Assembly (NCBI GenBank): GCA_022432975.1
Contig: CM039509.1
Coordinates: 29,203,834-29,267,833 of the forward strand
Length of the DNA stretch: 64,000 nucleotides
Direction of reading: 5' to 3'
From: Begonia masoniana
Lineage: Eukaryota > Streptophyta > Magnoliopsida > Cucurbitales > Begoniaceae
Positions 28,721 to 40,423 of the stretch are shown piece by piece. The translations under genes were made by a program, and so were the position numbers. The notes under the pieces were generated by a model, which did no database searches, was not told the origin of the DNA, and saw only the letters and a program-made list of their open reading frames with translations. Numbering within the stretch: position 1 is the first letter of the stretch; each line of letters opens with the position of its first letter.

Positions 28721-30039
28721 TAAGAGATTTTGTGTCAGAGGGCTATTATGCCAATTTCACTACAGGGGACAAGAAAGATGTTCCTATTGATACTAGCACT
28801 AGTGGGACTGGGACAAGGCTCCCTGGGAAAAGGAATTACACTAAATCTTGGCACTCCAACAAGCTTGGCAGGGAGAGAACGAATAGAATGCCTAGAAGAA
28901 AGAAGCACTTCAATTGGATAAGCTTACCTTTGACATTTTCTTGCAGGAAGAACGACTTCAACTATATGTCTGGCAACTGCCACTGGACCTACATCGGAAT
29001 AGAACTTCATATAAGGGCCTTAACAAAGAGATTCTTTTTCAAAAGTGATTACCACTTTGATTTATTATTATATAACGATAAGGCATTTTTTAAAGGGCTT
29101 AAGATCACTTCATTTATTAATTTATAAAGGTATATATTATCTCGGAAGAAGAAAAGGATTCACTGGTTTACTATAAAGACATACAAGGCAGCAAGGCTTT
29201 TTTTTAAGTAAGGGCCTTCTAAACCCTTTTAGGTTTAAAGGGTTTAGCACTCGAAATGTAGGAGATATGTAAGATAACAGCTTTCATAGAAGCAAGACTT
29301 CTCACTCTAGCTGGCTTTTTGAAAGAGACATGCACCCTTATAGAGAAATAGATAAAACAAACATCTTTATTGAGAGGTTTTCCCTCATAAGTCGAGTAAC
29401 TCCATACCTCTGTATAGAACTCAGCCTTTTTTTTATTTACCACTTTTATAATAGACCATCTTGTAAATTAAAGGTTATGACACCCTTCTAGAGAAAAAAA
29501 CATGTCAATTAGGTCAGATAGTTTTTAACTTGAAAGACATCTATTATTGGTGTTATCACAGGATGACAAGATGGATTTCAAAGACTTCGCATGCCCTCTA
29601 CCTTGCATTGCGTAAGTGCCTAAGAAGACGAATTAACTTGCTTTTTGAGAACTTACTTGACGAAGAGAACCGAACTCGCTGGCAGGTCACTCTCACACAT
29701 TAGATGGAAGAGAAAGACCACTCGATTAAGCTTTCTTCTAAGAGATGCAAGTAAGAATGGAAGGCAATGAGCTTGGTTAAGGCCTAGAAATTCAATTGGA
29801 TGAGTTTACAAAGGATAAATCTTACCTTTGATCACTTAGAAATGCATGACTCGAAACTAGGATTGAAACTAGTTCACTGGATGGAACTGAACTCACTTAG
29901 GCCCTTGAACTCTCTTTAGCTGAGAAAAAGCACATAGACTCTTATGAACCTTCCTTTGCTTGAACTATCTGACTTTCTAGCTTTAGACAGCTTTTCAAAA
30001 ATCTGATGGATTGTTTTTGCCAACTTCAAGGGGGGTAGA
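28721..30039. other. Unassigned old flank, no gene recognised
   Basis: The frame at 28732-29127 has no recognisable domain. The texture resembles 651-2037. Organellar origin is possible but not demonstrated; I recognise no organellar gene. Confidence 0.35.
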
Positions 30040-30295
30040 TGTAACAACCCCCTTTTCCCAACAAGGTATTGTCCGCTATGGGGATTGGGCCGTAGCCCAA
30101 TATCCTCCCCTCGCAGCTTTGTTTGGTGAGGACTTTCCAGTCAGTCACCCAAGTACTACTCTCGCCGAAGCACTTTGCACTTCGAAGTTCTTATGGGATC
30201 CGTCGTCAATTGTGCTCCAAAAAAATTCTTTCTATCTTGGGAGGGTCTCTTTACATATGTTTCATTTCCACATACTTCCCCAAGTGATGTGGGAT
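30040..30295 (-). mobile_element. L: Cassandra-type TRIM LTR with 5S rRNA-like box
   Basis: On the minus strand, 30205-30144 resembles the 5S rRNA internal promoter region (GGATCCCAT, a GAACTTCGAAG stretch, GCGAGAGTAGTACTTGGGTGAC). It is followed by the GGGCTACGGCCCAATCCCC segment and a GTTGTTACA end at 30040, the usual layout of Cassandra LTRs. The beginning (read CCCACATC) breaks off at 30295 just before the expected terminus, where D starts. No primer site lies beside the 30040 end, so this is a solo LTR or a remnant. Confidence 0.8.
30144..30205 (-). promoter_or_regulatory. 5S rRNA-like internal promoter box in L
   Basis: About 60 bases match the 5S gene core on the minus strand, with a few substitutions and small gaps. 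In Cassandra elements this box can recruit RNA polymerase III (family knowledge). Activity here is unknown. Confidence 0.75.
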
Positions 30296-30324
30296 TGTGA
30301 CGACCTCCTTTTTACGACCTGTCA
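30296..30324 (-). mobile_element. D: left LTR of a tiny TRIM, first part
   Basis: 29 bases beginning TGTGACGACCTCCTTTTTAC, similar over the first 17 to the right LTR start at 46503 (TGTAACGACCACTTTTTCC). The LTR is interrupted by E and appears to resume at 46336. The pairing is plausible but rests on short similarity. Confidence 0.45.
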
Positions 30325-30610
30325 TGTAACAGCCCTTAATTTACCCTAAATATTAAGCCTATAAATGTCATAAAAATTTGAACTTTTCATCCAATCCATT
30401 TCATTCATTTAATCTTCTCATTTAAAATCAATTAACTCATTCAGCGGAAGTCTATCTTATTGTGGAAACCTCAGTAAATTTTTAAACTTGGCGTCAATGC
30501 TAAAACAATAAAGAAAAGGCAGAGAATTAAGTTTTTCTCTCGGGTTTCTTCAATTTAAACAGTGTGGGTCGACACCTTTAAACAGGGGTCGGCAGGTTAC
30601 TTCCATTGAA

Positions 30611-30760
30611 ATCGATCGACATGGCCTCTATAACGAGATCGATTGACATGGCCTCTGTAACGAGATCGGTCGACATGGCCTCTCAGGTAAAATTGGTCGA
30701 CATGGCCTCTGTAACGAGATCAGTCGACATGGCCTCTTGGATAAAATCGGTCGACATTTT
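30611..30760 (-). repeat. GGTCGACATGGCCTCT tandem repeats in LTR E (left)
   Basis: About six irregular copies of an ATCGGTCGACATGGCCTC unit with variable spacers such as TGTAACGAG or AGGTAAA. The right LTR carries a matching array at 43936-44140. They lie where other families carry GATCGATCG palindromes; TCGA is the palindromic core here. Confidence 0.8.
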
Positions 30761-31687
30761 TGGTCAATATTTCCTTTGCTAGGACACTTCACAGATTTAT
30801 GCCCTCGATCGAACACTTTTACTGAATGTTCGACGATGTGACGACCCCAACCCGATCAGGGCCGCCACGGACTTCCCGTGACATAATCATTTACCTAAGC
30901 CCTCGCATTTCTCATCTAACTTTTTCATTTCGTTTTTACTTAACACTTTAAAAGAAAACTAACTTTGACTTAAACATTAAACATTTGAGCGTAAAACACT
31001 TTTGACTTTTAAAACATTTAAAACTAGACTCAAAACTATTAATAACTTAAAACAAATAAAACATTTAAAACAATTAAAGTAAGATCAATTAAAACACGAC
31101 ACTAATATAACCTATACTCAAGAAAACAAACTGCGTGGATCGCTCTAAAAATCGAGCGTATCCATACCTGTTTTAAAATGACCAAACATTTAAAATGCCC
31201 AAACAGTTCCAGTATATTCACCAAAATAAAGACTTCACATTCTAAACAATCTAATACCACATCATACACATCAAAGACTCTACTTTCATACGTTTTTCTA
31301 TCAACACATCCGATCCACATACAGTCATAAATCACCTAAAATCATCAAATAAAACCCAAATCAAATCTTTAAAACAAACATCTAACATAACACAGAATTT
31401 CCTAAAGCATCACCAAAGATATACATTTTCAAATCATTCGAAATAGCATTACTTCAACCTACAGCCACTATAGAATTTCCTAAACAATAAACCTAACTGT
31501 ACTACGTAATATCCATTACCTTTCTAATCAACAAAGCTAACTCACATCCCTTTTTCTTTTTATCATAAAGCAGTTCGAGGCACGCCATTAGATCATCCAG
31601 CCAAAACACACACCGTCGCCACGAGCACAATCCGTCGACCGCCTATTCCTTGTCATCATGAGGAACTCTCATCTTCACACCTGTCAC

Positions 31688-32313
31688 CTACATCATACAA
31701 TAACTACATTAAGCCTAATGCTTAGTAAGGAGCGTGCTAAACATAACATTACCTATATGCATGACATTTATAAAACCGTTTCGTTTCGTAAAACATCTTT
31801 CCTTATTCATAAAAACAACATCCATTTAGTCCCGTGAAAACATTCATATAGTCCCGTGAAAACGTAGTCCCGTGAAAACATTCATATAGTCCCGTGTAGT
31901 CCCGTGAAAACACATTCATCATTCATATAGTCCCGTGAAGACACATTCATCATTCATATAGTCCCGTGAAGACACATTCATCATTCATTTAACTTTTCAT
32001 AAAAACATGTTCATAAACCGTTCGTATGCACTATAAGAAAACATGATACATGAGGAGACATACATGTAAGGAAGAACCTATCACATGAGCTCTAACATAC
32101 ACATAGGGAAAACCTATCACATGAGCACTAACATACACATAAAGAAAACCTATCACATGAGCACTAACATACTAAGGCACTACTTAACTGTCAATCTTTC
32201 CTTAACTACCCGTCTTCCACCAACCTCTACAATCACTCACATCACAACAATCAACATTATCTACATTGTACGACGTAGGGCCTTAGTGGCCGGAAAGCCT
32301 AACGCTCACTTAC
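31688..32313 (-). other. Intron-like module in LTR F
   Basis: Donor CAG|GTAAGTG is at 32313 and acceptor TATGATGTAG|GTGAC at 31688, 626 bp. The donor-side arm CCTACGTCGTACAAT pairs with ATTGTATGATGTAGG over 15 bases with two G-U pairs. Inside are repeated TAGTCCCGTGAA units (about 31829-31985). Confidence 0.62.
31829..31985. repeat. TAGTCCCGTGAARAC repeats in LTR F
   Basis: Six or so copies of TAGTCCCGTG separated by AAAACATTCATA-like spacers, all inside the intron-like module. Confidence 0.85.
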
Positions 32314-34269
32314 CTGGCGTCCGTAGTAAGCCGAGCACCGTCCAAAAGTCGTCTTCACCTAAAGCATTTCATAAACAAAAGACATTAAAATCAATTCTAA
32401 TTAAACTAATTTCAAACTTAAACTAATCTCCTAATTAAGGAAATTCTTTCCTAAAATTTCCATTTTCTCATTCGGGCATATCTAAACTCTCATTTTTGTG
32501 AAAACATCTCTAATTACTATTTCTAGCTTAATCCAATTGAAACCTAATTAAATGGGCCACTAATTCGGGTTCGGTAAAAACCGACCTAAAACTTCGAACG
32601 CGCTTAACTTTCGCGTCGGTTATCGGAATCGAACGATTCCAGCGGCCACGTGCTCATCTAATAACCTATTTTAATCTGCCAAAACGAATTTCAAAACAAA
32701 CGACCCGAGCTAGGTCAATTTAGGCAAAACCCGAACTGCCCCTTTTTCCCAAAATTTCACTTTTTCAATTTTTCATCAAATTCCTTCAATTTCTTCACCA
32801 ATCTATCCTACTAACATCCAATTAACAATATCTAACCTAAAATCGAAGTTTCCATTTAAGAAAACCCTAAGCCCTAATTCGGCCTCACTGCATTTTCGCC
32901 CAATTCGGGCACTCCACAGCCAATTGACAATAGCCGGCCCTAGGGTTGGCAAACCCACGCCGGAAGTGACCTAAAACGGCTGGCGATCGGAGCCAAAACC
33001 GGCTCGTCACAGTCGGCCACGAACAATCCCGAAACCGGGTGAAAACCGAACCAAAACAGGGGAGCTTACCGTCGGTTCGTGCGCGAGGATGAACCGGAGC
33101 CTCACGTCGCCGTTGTCTGGCCGGAGGACGGCGAGAAGTCGCCGTCGTCGGAGGAGGAGAGTCGCCGTCTCCCTTGTCGTCTCTCTCGGCTTCGGGCTGG
33201 AGCTCGGGCTCGACAAAACAACAGAACCAATTCTGTTGTTTTGTTTTATTTTATAAAAACTAAAATAATAATAATTATTATTATTATTATAAAACTAAAA
33301 CTATTTCTTTAATTTAAACTAGTTAATTACCGTTTTACTCTCTCATTTTCGACCATTTCGAATTTCATTAAATCTCATTATCAATTTATAACCCTCGGTT
33401 TAATTTCACTAGAAGTGCCCGAATCAAAATTAATTAACCAATCAGGTTAACCAAACTTATTCACTTTTATTTTTAATTTACTTAAAACAATTATTTATTA
33501 AACAATTACCTATTATTTTATTTTCTCTTAAAATTCTGGGTGTTACAGACGACCTCGACCGAACACTTTTAAAACTTATCAACTTAACAGAAACCACTTC
33601 TCTAATCGGTCGACATCATCGACCAAACTTCTCAAAGAAAACTTAACCGCATAGCCACAAATTACTGCTACATTCATCAACCGAACTACTTATTGATGGG
33701 TCGATATTTTCGGTCGATGTTTTCCTTACTAGAACACTTAGTGGAACTGCACTTAGCTGATCAATCACCATTTCAAGCGATCGATCGGAAACCTCTCTGG
33801 AATCGGAATTCTAAAGAGCTGCTTTTATTTCTCCCTGCATCCCTTACCCTTCACACTTCATAACTTCACTCTCCCTCCCTTCTTTTTTTTTTTTATCAAA
33901 TTACACCTAAACACTTTCATAATAAAACACTATTACCTTCTTATATTTCTCAATCTAATAATCACCTAATTAAAAACTTCATTTCCTATACATTCTATAT
34001 CATGGCATTCACATTAAACGACTTATCCTTGCATACGTATTTCCATAAAACTATCCTAAATATATTATCAACAGAATATCTTCAACTAGTTTTCTAATCA
34101 ACCTAAAACACTATCTATACATTCTTCACCTAACTTACTCAAAATACCTACACGTTGTCCCCACGGCTCAAAATCTCCTCGATTGTTCAGCGCACTCCGA
34201 CGGGCACCCTTCTTCAACCTACATGTTCATCTATCGGAGGAATGCCCTCCTCACCTGTATCGAGTTCAC

Positions 34270-34750
34270 CTACACCATAAAGACGCCTATGAGATAAATC
34301 TCAGTAAATTCTACGTAAATGACAGTGCATGAACATGTATATGCAATTTTCATTAATTCCATTCATTCATTTTATTTATCATTCCGTATCAGTCGTCTTA
34401 GTGGTCTCGGTCGTCTCATTTCAGTCGTCTCAGTCATCTCATTTCAATCGTCTCAGTCATCTCATTTCAATCGTCTATTTAAGTAGTCTCATTTCATTTT
34501 CTTTCATAAACTCGTGCATAAATCTGTTTTTCATGACATTTGCAAAACGATGATGCATGGCAATTTAATACGTAACATAAAACAAAGCACGTGTATACCA
34601 TCAAAACCAAACAAGCATTTCCTAAAAAACAAACGAACCTTAAACTACCAAACCAAAACATATAAACATTCAAGGCACCAACAATACTCAAGAAACAAAA
34701 CTCGACATATGGTGTAGGTCAATCAGCCACAGTAAGTCACGAGAACTTAC
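34270..34750 (-). other. Intron-like module in LTR E (left)
   Basis: Donor CAG|GTAAGTT is at 34750 and acceptor TATGGTGTAG|GTGAA at 34270, 481 bp. CCTACACCATA near the donor is the perfect complement of TATGGTGTAGG. It includes a few copies of the 23-bp CAGTCATCTCATTTCAATCG unit (34390-34475). Confidence 0.62.
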
Positions 34751-37438
34751 CTGTCGTCCTTAGCGCACCGAGCTCCATCTGCGGGCTTTGTTCACCTAGA
34801 ACATTTCACAACGTCCTTTATTAATATCAAACCTAAACCATGAAATTTCGTAAACTAAAGAAACTCCTAACTAAAGGAAATTTCCTAAAATTCTAATTTT
34901 CTTCTCTCGGACATTTCGTCGAGCAATTTACGCTTACGAGTCATAAACCTCAATTAATGGAGTCTTTTTTCTTTTTTTAAATTTTCCAAATTCCAAATAT
35001 TAACCTAAATCCATCAAACTCACACCACCTTCAATAAAAGCTCGAATTCTTCGATCAAAAGCCTCAAATGTGGTAACCTTAACGATTTTTACCATAACCC
35101 GACTATTTTGGCGAAAACCCTAAACGAACCCTAACCGTTAAATCCATAAAACTCAGAAACTAACGTCCCAAAAGCATAGAATCTTACCTAGGGTCGTGAT
35201 TTAGGAAAAAAACTCATAAGAAAATCGATCGCCAGAGGACGAATCGTTGGCCGAGCGTGAGGAACCGTGAAGGAGGAGGAAAAATCGCCAATTTTGGAGA
35301 GAAAATTGTAACACCCGAGAATTTCCTATTACGTGCGTAGCCTATGATTAGACGTATTAGGAGGGTTTAATTATTCAAGTGTGATGTATGCATTGAAGTG
35401 TAATAGATGAGAAGAGAAAACAAAAAGGGGTTTGACAATTCAACATAAAGAGAGTTGAAAAGTCAAACAACCAATGGGATTTTTTTGTGTGAAGGAAATA
35501 AGAGAATGAAATGGATGAAAAAGGTTGGTTGTGGCGTTGGAAACTCAAAGAAAAAGGAAGGGTTTAAAGGTAAATGCACTTGGTTAATAAATGAATTAAT
35601 TAAAAAAAAAGAAACAAAAATGTATTTAATGTTAGGTTTTTCATTTTTCTTCTTCTCCATCGCCTCTCTTCCTTTCCTCCATAGCCGACGCTTCCCCTCC
35701 CTTGTTCTTTAATTTTCTCAAGTGATTTCAAGGTAATTTCTCATGGGTTTTGGTTTATGTGCTATGGGATGAAGTTTGGAAGAGTTTTTATGGTGTTTTA
35801 GAAGGCTTTAGTGAGGGTTTGAAAACCCTAAAAGAAGGATTCCGAATTTTGGTTTTCAATTGGGGGTTTTCTTCCTCTTTTGATTAATTAAGCCTTAGAT
35901 ATGTTAGTTTAGGTTGTTGGAGTGATTAGATTATGGATTGGAAATTATTTACACAAAACTGGGTTTTATGCAAAAAGGATGCCGATTCTGTTGGGGGTTT
36001 TTCGGACTGGCCAAGTGTTTTGTTTAGTAAATTTAAGGCATATCACTGGATAGTAGACGTGTAGAGGTTTCCGAATTGGGGTGGCACGTCAAAATCCGTT
36101 GAGAAACGAGGGACTTATGACCGTTTGAAGTTTGACGATCAAAATTGTACAAAAATCGGGTTTTTGGGTTTTAATATTGAAATGTGTTTAGGTGTTGGTT
36201 AGTTTTAGGTTTAAGAAGTTGTAGATTTTATTGATGGTTTATCAAACTAAGTTTCGTTATTTTAGGTCGTCGGACGAGTGATTTGACCGGTAGAAGTGTG
36301 CAAGCAGACGCCGAGCGTTCAGATAAGTATTGGGTGTTATCCTTTCGCCTTCGGGCCTACACCATAGGACGGTAGGGTTATTTGTTATTGCTTTACTTCG
36401 TGTACGTTGAGTTATTGTTTTGCTTAGTGTCATGTTGTTGAGTGCGTTGTGTGTTGTGTTGCATTGTGTGTTGTGTTGCATTGTTTTCCGTGAGGTGTTG
36501 TGTTGTCATGTTGGGTTGTGTCATGTTGTTGAGTGTGTTGTGTGTTGTGTTGTATTGTTTGGCGTGGTATTCGGTTAAAGACTAAGGCCCTTTGGGGCTG
36601 GTAACTAAGGCCCTTCGGGGTGGGCAACTAAGGCACTTCAGTGCAGGCAACTAAGGCCTTTCGGGGCGGGCATCTAAGGCCCTTCGGGGCGAGCAACTAA
36701 GGCACTTCGGTGCAGGCAACTAAGGCCCTTCGGGGCGGGCAACTAAGGCACTTCGGTGCAAGCAACTAAGGCCCTTCGGGGAGGGCAACTAAGGCCCTTC
36801 GGGGCGGGCAACTAAGGCCCTTCGGGGCGGGCAACTAAGGCACTTCGGTGTAGGCAACTAAGGCCCTTCGAGGCGGGCAACTAAGGCCCTTCGGGTGGGC
36901 AACTATGTAACACCCGGTTTCCATTAACCGATTTACCTTTTTCCATTTATAGAGAATGTTTTATAATTGTAATATGGGTGATTTAGTGATTAGGTTAACA
37001 AGTGATTGAGCAAGGACAAGATGGTAAATTGCAATTTATTGTGGATAACACATTTAAGGGAGGGTTTAATGAGGTTTAGCCGCAACTGTTCCCTCATTTT
37101 CCTCTTTGGGTTTTCAGCTCAAGCAGTCGAGCTCTCTAGGCAATTTTCCCTCGCCTGATTCTCCTTTAAACTAGGTAAGTTTTCCTTTTGTTATCTTGAG
37201 ATTTTAGTCGCTATATAGCAGAGAGAGTACAATGCGTGTATTTTAATGAGGCTGCGAGTGTGTTGAGTTCGGGTTTAGTGTTGAGAATGTTCGATAACCA
37301 GAGTTTCCAAACTAGCTCCTGAGGTTTCTTAACGATATAAGGTTAAGGTTAGTGATGATCTAATCGGTATTCTGCTTATGATATTAGGTGTACAGAGCTT
37401 CCCGAGTAGTGGTAACCGAACAAGTTCCAGGAATCCAG

Positions 37439-37924
37439 GTAAGTAAAGTATGCATGTGCCTTCGGGCCTACATCACAAAACAGTAGGGTTGTGCATTTTG
37501 TGAATGATTTTGTATGTCATGCATCATGATTTTGAAAGACTACGAAAATGAATTTCCATGTAAGAATGGTAAGGTATGAACTGAATGTGACAGACAAACT
37601 ATTAAGGGAACTAATCCGCCCCTTAATCGAGTAGAGGATGCATGACATTGGGAGAATTGATCCCACTCCCAAGGGAACCATGGGATCAGATCAGCTATTA
37701 AGGGAATTCATCCGCCCCTTAATCGAGTAGAGGATGTATGACATTGGGAGAATTGATCCCACTCCCAAGGGAACCAAGGGATCAGATCAGTTTATGAACG
37801 TACGTGTATGCAACTGAGATGAGAAAGTAGAAATTGCATGTTTAGGAATTTATGATTCAGCAATGCATTTTATTACTGCTTTACTTACTTAGCATTAGGC
37901 TAATAGATGAGTTTTGTGATGTAG
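37439..37924 (+). other. Intron-like module in LTR H
   Basis: Donor CCAG|GTAAGT is at 37439 and acceptor GTGATGTAG|GTG ends at 37924, 486 bp. CCTACATCACAAAAC near the donor is a perfect 15-base complement of GTTTTGTGATGTAGG. Between them lies a 96-bp tandem duplication (37599-37790). Confidence 0.65.
37599..37790. repeat. 96-bp tandem duplication in LTR H
   Basis: Two copies beginning CTATTAAGGGAA at 37599 and 37695, each with an inverted pair CATTGGGAGAATTGATCCCA and ACTCCCAAGGGAACC. Confidence 0.9.
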
Positions 37925-38352
37925 GTGTTAAGGATACTACAGGTGAATTCTCTGAGTTCACCGAGGGATAGGCTGGTTGGAGGAGCACATTCATGTTTCG
38001 GCCTGGTAAACTGATGAGGCGGGTTAACTGGTGTCAGTAATCTGAAAGTTTAGTTGACAGTATTTCAATTTAAATTTGTTGAGTTTCATGACAGAAGTGA
38101 TTCTGATATTTTGAATACGTTTTGAGTTCCTTTTTGTTAATAGTGTCTGTTGGGATTTAATGTTGGCACTCACTGAATTTTTAGTAATGTAATGGTTTGA
38201 AATGTTTTTGAATGGTTTCAGTGAAGTGAGTGAATTATTTTCTGTAGGTTAAGTTGTTGTTCTGTTGTTTATCGGAAGATGTCTTCAGTGGAAGCTATCA
38301 GATGATATAGAACAAACTTTGTCGTTTAGCGATCGGTATGTGTAACTTGTTT

Positions 38353-38570
38353 CATCAGAAGGTGTAGGTTTAAGTCTATCGGATGATGTCTCAGTAAACT
38401 CATCGGCAGATGCGTGCTGACGTCATCGGAAGGTGTAGGTTTAAGTCTATCGGATGATGTCTCAGTAAACTCATCGGCAGATGCGTGCTGACGTCATCGG
38501 AAGGTGTAGGTTTAAGTCTATCGGATGATGTCTCAGTAAACTCATCGGCAGATGCGTGCTGACGTCATCA
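38353..38570 (+). repeat. 71-bp tandem repeat in LTR H
   Basis: Three units and a partial fourth starting at 38353, 38424, 38495 and 38566. Each has several CATCGG/CAGATG-type inverted motifs. It lies downstream of the acceptor, where other families carry GATCGATCG palindromes. Confidence 0.92.
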
Positions 38571-40423
38571 GAAGATGTAGAGTGCATTTTGTCGTTTTGC
38601 CACTGGATGATGTCTTCCATTTTCTGCTTCAGCCCCTTTTGTTGACTTTGTTCAGCGGGTGATGCATTTGACTTTTGAAACTTATGAAGTGTTTTGCGAT
38701 CTAATCCTTCATTCCTTTTGCCGATTATTCCCCAAAATTTTTACTGAGCATTCAAGCATTGTACATTAGGCTCGTTTAACTTGATTGTTACTTAAACGAT
38801 TTCCGCTGCAAGTTTAAAAAAAAAAATATGATTGAAATTTTTAGTCATGTACGGGCATGGTGTGACGAACCGGGTTCAGATAACTCGGGACGTTACAACT
38901 AAGGCCCTTCGGGGCAAGCAACTAAGGCACTTCGGTGCGGGCAACTAAGGCACCTTTCAGTGCGGGCAACTAAGGCATCCTTTCGGGTGCGGGCAACTTG
39001 TATTGTTTGGTCGTGTTGTCGTGTTGAGTTAAGTTGGTTTGTTGAGTTGCATTGGGATGTCGTGTGATAGTCGGTGAAAGAGTAAGGCATCTTTCGATGC
39101 AGGCAGTTTTCTGAGGGTAGTGTTGTGTTGTCATGTTGAGTGGTGTTTTATTGTTGTGTTAGAGTTAGATGTGGGGGTGTGTGCATTGTGCTTGTTTATA
39201 TTTGTTATACCTACTTGCTAAGCGTAAGCTTACGTGTGTTTGTGTGTTCTGTGGTGTAGGTGACGGAGCGTTTGCAGGTGAGCTGCAGAGAGAGAATCAG
39301 GACTAGGGGCAGTTGGGGATCCACGGAGCTCGTCAGTGCAGGCCATTTGTCGGGGCGCTTCGACCTAGTCCTTGGGATGTGGTTTGTATTGCAGTCGTGG
39401 AGGTTTTATGGTTAGTTTTGTGAGAAATGTATTTGGTTGACTTGGAGTTTGAATGTCGTTTCTTTTCAGGTTTTGGTTTTATAAAAATTTTAGATGTGAT
39501 GCCGTCCGTTTTGCTTTAAAATAAACAACGTCGGGTTTAAGTTAGCTATTTTTATTAATATCCGTTTGAAGTCTGTTTTCTAAAACTTTTACGGAATTTG
39601 AAGATTTGGGTGTCGGGAAGGTATGGTTTAAGTTTCGTGATTTTTGGAGATGTTCGGGGTGGTGAAATGTGGAGGAAAGTGAGGGAAGGTCAAATTGGGC
39701 ATTTTTGATGTGTTTTGGGTGAGAAAAACCCGAGCCGGCCCGATCGATTGGGCCCGGGGCGCGATCGATCGAAGCCGGGGTGTTTTTGGGCGAAAATAGC
39801 CCGAGCGGGTCTGATCGATCGGGCAAAAAGCACGATCGATCGCGGCTGAGCACACTCGGGGCGTGCGCGCGGCGCCCTGTGTGCGCGCGGCACCCAGCGC
39901 CCCTTTGAGTCCGAATTTCATTTTTTTCTGAAATTTTCTCGATTTCTACGATGTTTTGACCCGATATTTTCCGACGTATTTTAAACCTATTTTGGGCCCG
40001 TTTTCCAATGAATTTTGGAAAAACTCGAAAACGAGTCGTAAAATTTACGAAAACTATTTTAAACGATGTTTTAAACGTGGGTTTGATTTGCAAACGTAGC
40101 GTCCCGAGCCGGGCGGGTTCGGGGCGTTACAAAATCCCTCCCTGGATGTGTTTTACGTGAAATGAAGAAGAAGAGAGGATTTTATGTTTTATAAAAATTG
40201 TTCTTCCTATTTACAAGTTTGCCACTCAACTCCCGTTTCACCTTTTTCATCATTTCGCCTATCGATTTGGATCCTCCGAAATTTTCTTATTCGACCAAAT
40301 ATTCCTATAAATTCATAGAGTTCTAACAAAACTTTTCGTTTGCAAAACGAGATAAATTCAACATATTTACAAAAATGCCATTACATTCCAAAATCCCGTA
40401 AACCCGAAGGACCGGGTGTTACA

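Larger units (their letters stand above)
30837..33547 (-). mobile_element. Solo LTR F (gypsy, 2.7 kb) in left LTR of E
   Basis: It starts TGTGACGACCCCAACCCG and ends AATTCTGGGTGTTACA, with a perfect GACGA duplication (30832-30836 and 33548-33552). The start is related to the end of K in reverse complement. A TATA-like TTTTTATAAAAT (minus) is at about 33249-33260. Confidence 0.93.
36906..38897 (+). mobile_element. Solo LTR H (gypsy, 2.0 kb) inside the G minisatellite
   Basis: It starts TGTAACACCCGGTTTCC and ends TAACTCGGGACGTTACA. The flanks share ACTA (4 bp), or AACTA if the terminal A is counted. It is the youngest layer of the L-D-E-G stack. Confidence 0.9.
36578..39000 (+). repeat. 23-bp minisatellite of LTR G (AACTAAGGCCCTTCGGGGCG), split by H
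   Basis: About 14 units run from 36578 to 36905 and about four more from 38898 to 39000. The unit is AACTAAGGC(C/A)CTTCGG followed by a G/C-rich tail (23 bases), alternating CCCTTCGGGG and CACTTCGGTG variants. Each unit can fold as CCCTTCGGGG, a UUCG-type tetraloop. H inserted between two units. Confidence 0.9.
36323..39259 (+). other. Intron-like module in LTR G, with mutated donor and H inside
   Basis: The expected donor reads TTCAG|ATAAGT at 36319-36328: the invariant G is A, so splicing of this copy should fail. Acceptor GTGGTGTAG|GTGAC ends at 39259. CCTACACCATAG near the donor pairs with CTGTGGTGTAGG with one G-U pair. After removing H the span is about 0.94 kb. It is largely a 23-bp tandem array. 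Confidence 0.55.
35307..40131 (+). mobile_element. Solo LTR G (gypsy) in left LTR of E, split by H
   Basis: It starts TGTAACACCCGAGAATTTCC and ends GGGTTCGGGGCGTTACA; without H it is about 2.83 kb. The flanks share AAAT only (4 bp), or AAAAT if the last A of the LTR is counted in the duplication. Motif order shows plus orientation, opposite to E. GATCGATCG palindromes lie at 39740-39845. Confidence 0.88.
30325..40423 (-). mobile_element. Left (3') LTR of element E, split by F and G
   Basis: The LTR is present in three pieces: 30325-30836, 33553-35306 and 40132-40423. It ends at GGGTGTTACA, with the polypurine tract TAAGGTAGATGGAA (minus) directly after. Its first part has repeated ATCGGTCGACATGGCCTC units (about 30611-30760). 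Its imperfect CTCTCTGGAATC hairpin is at 33793-33818. Confidence 0.88.

Noticed and set aside
39542..40093. 183-residue minus-strand frame in G
   Set aside because: Runs antisense through palindromic GATCGATCG repeats in an LTR that is oriented on the plus strand; no domain.
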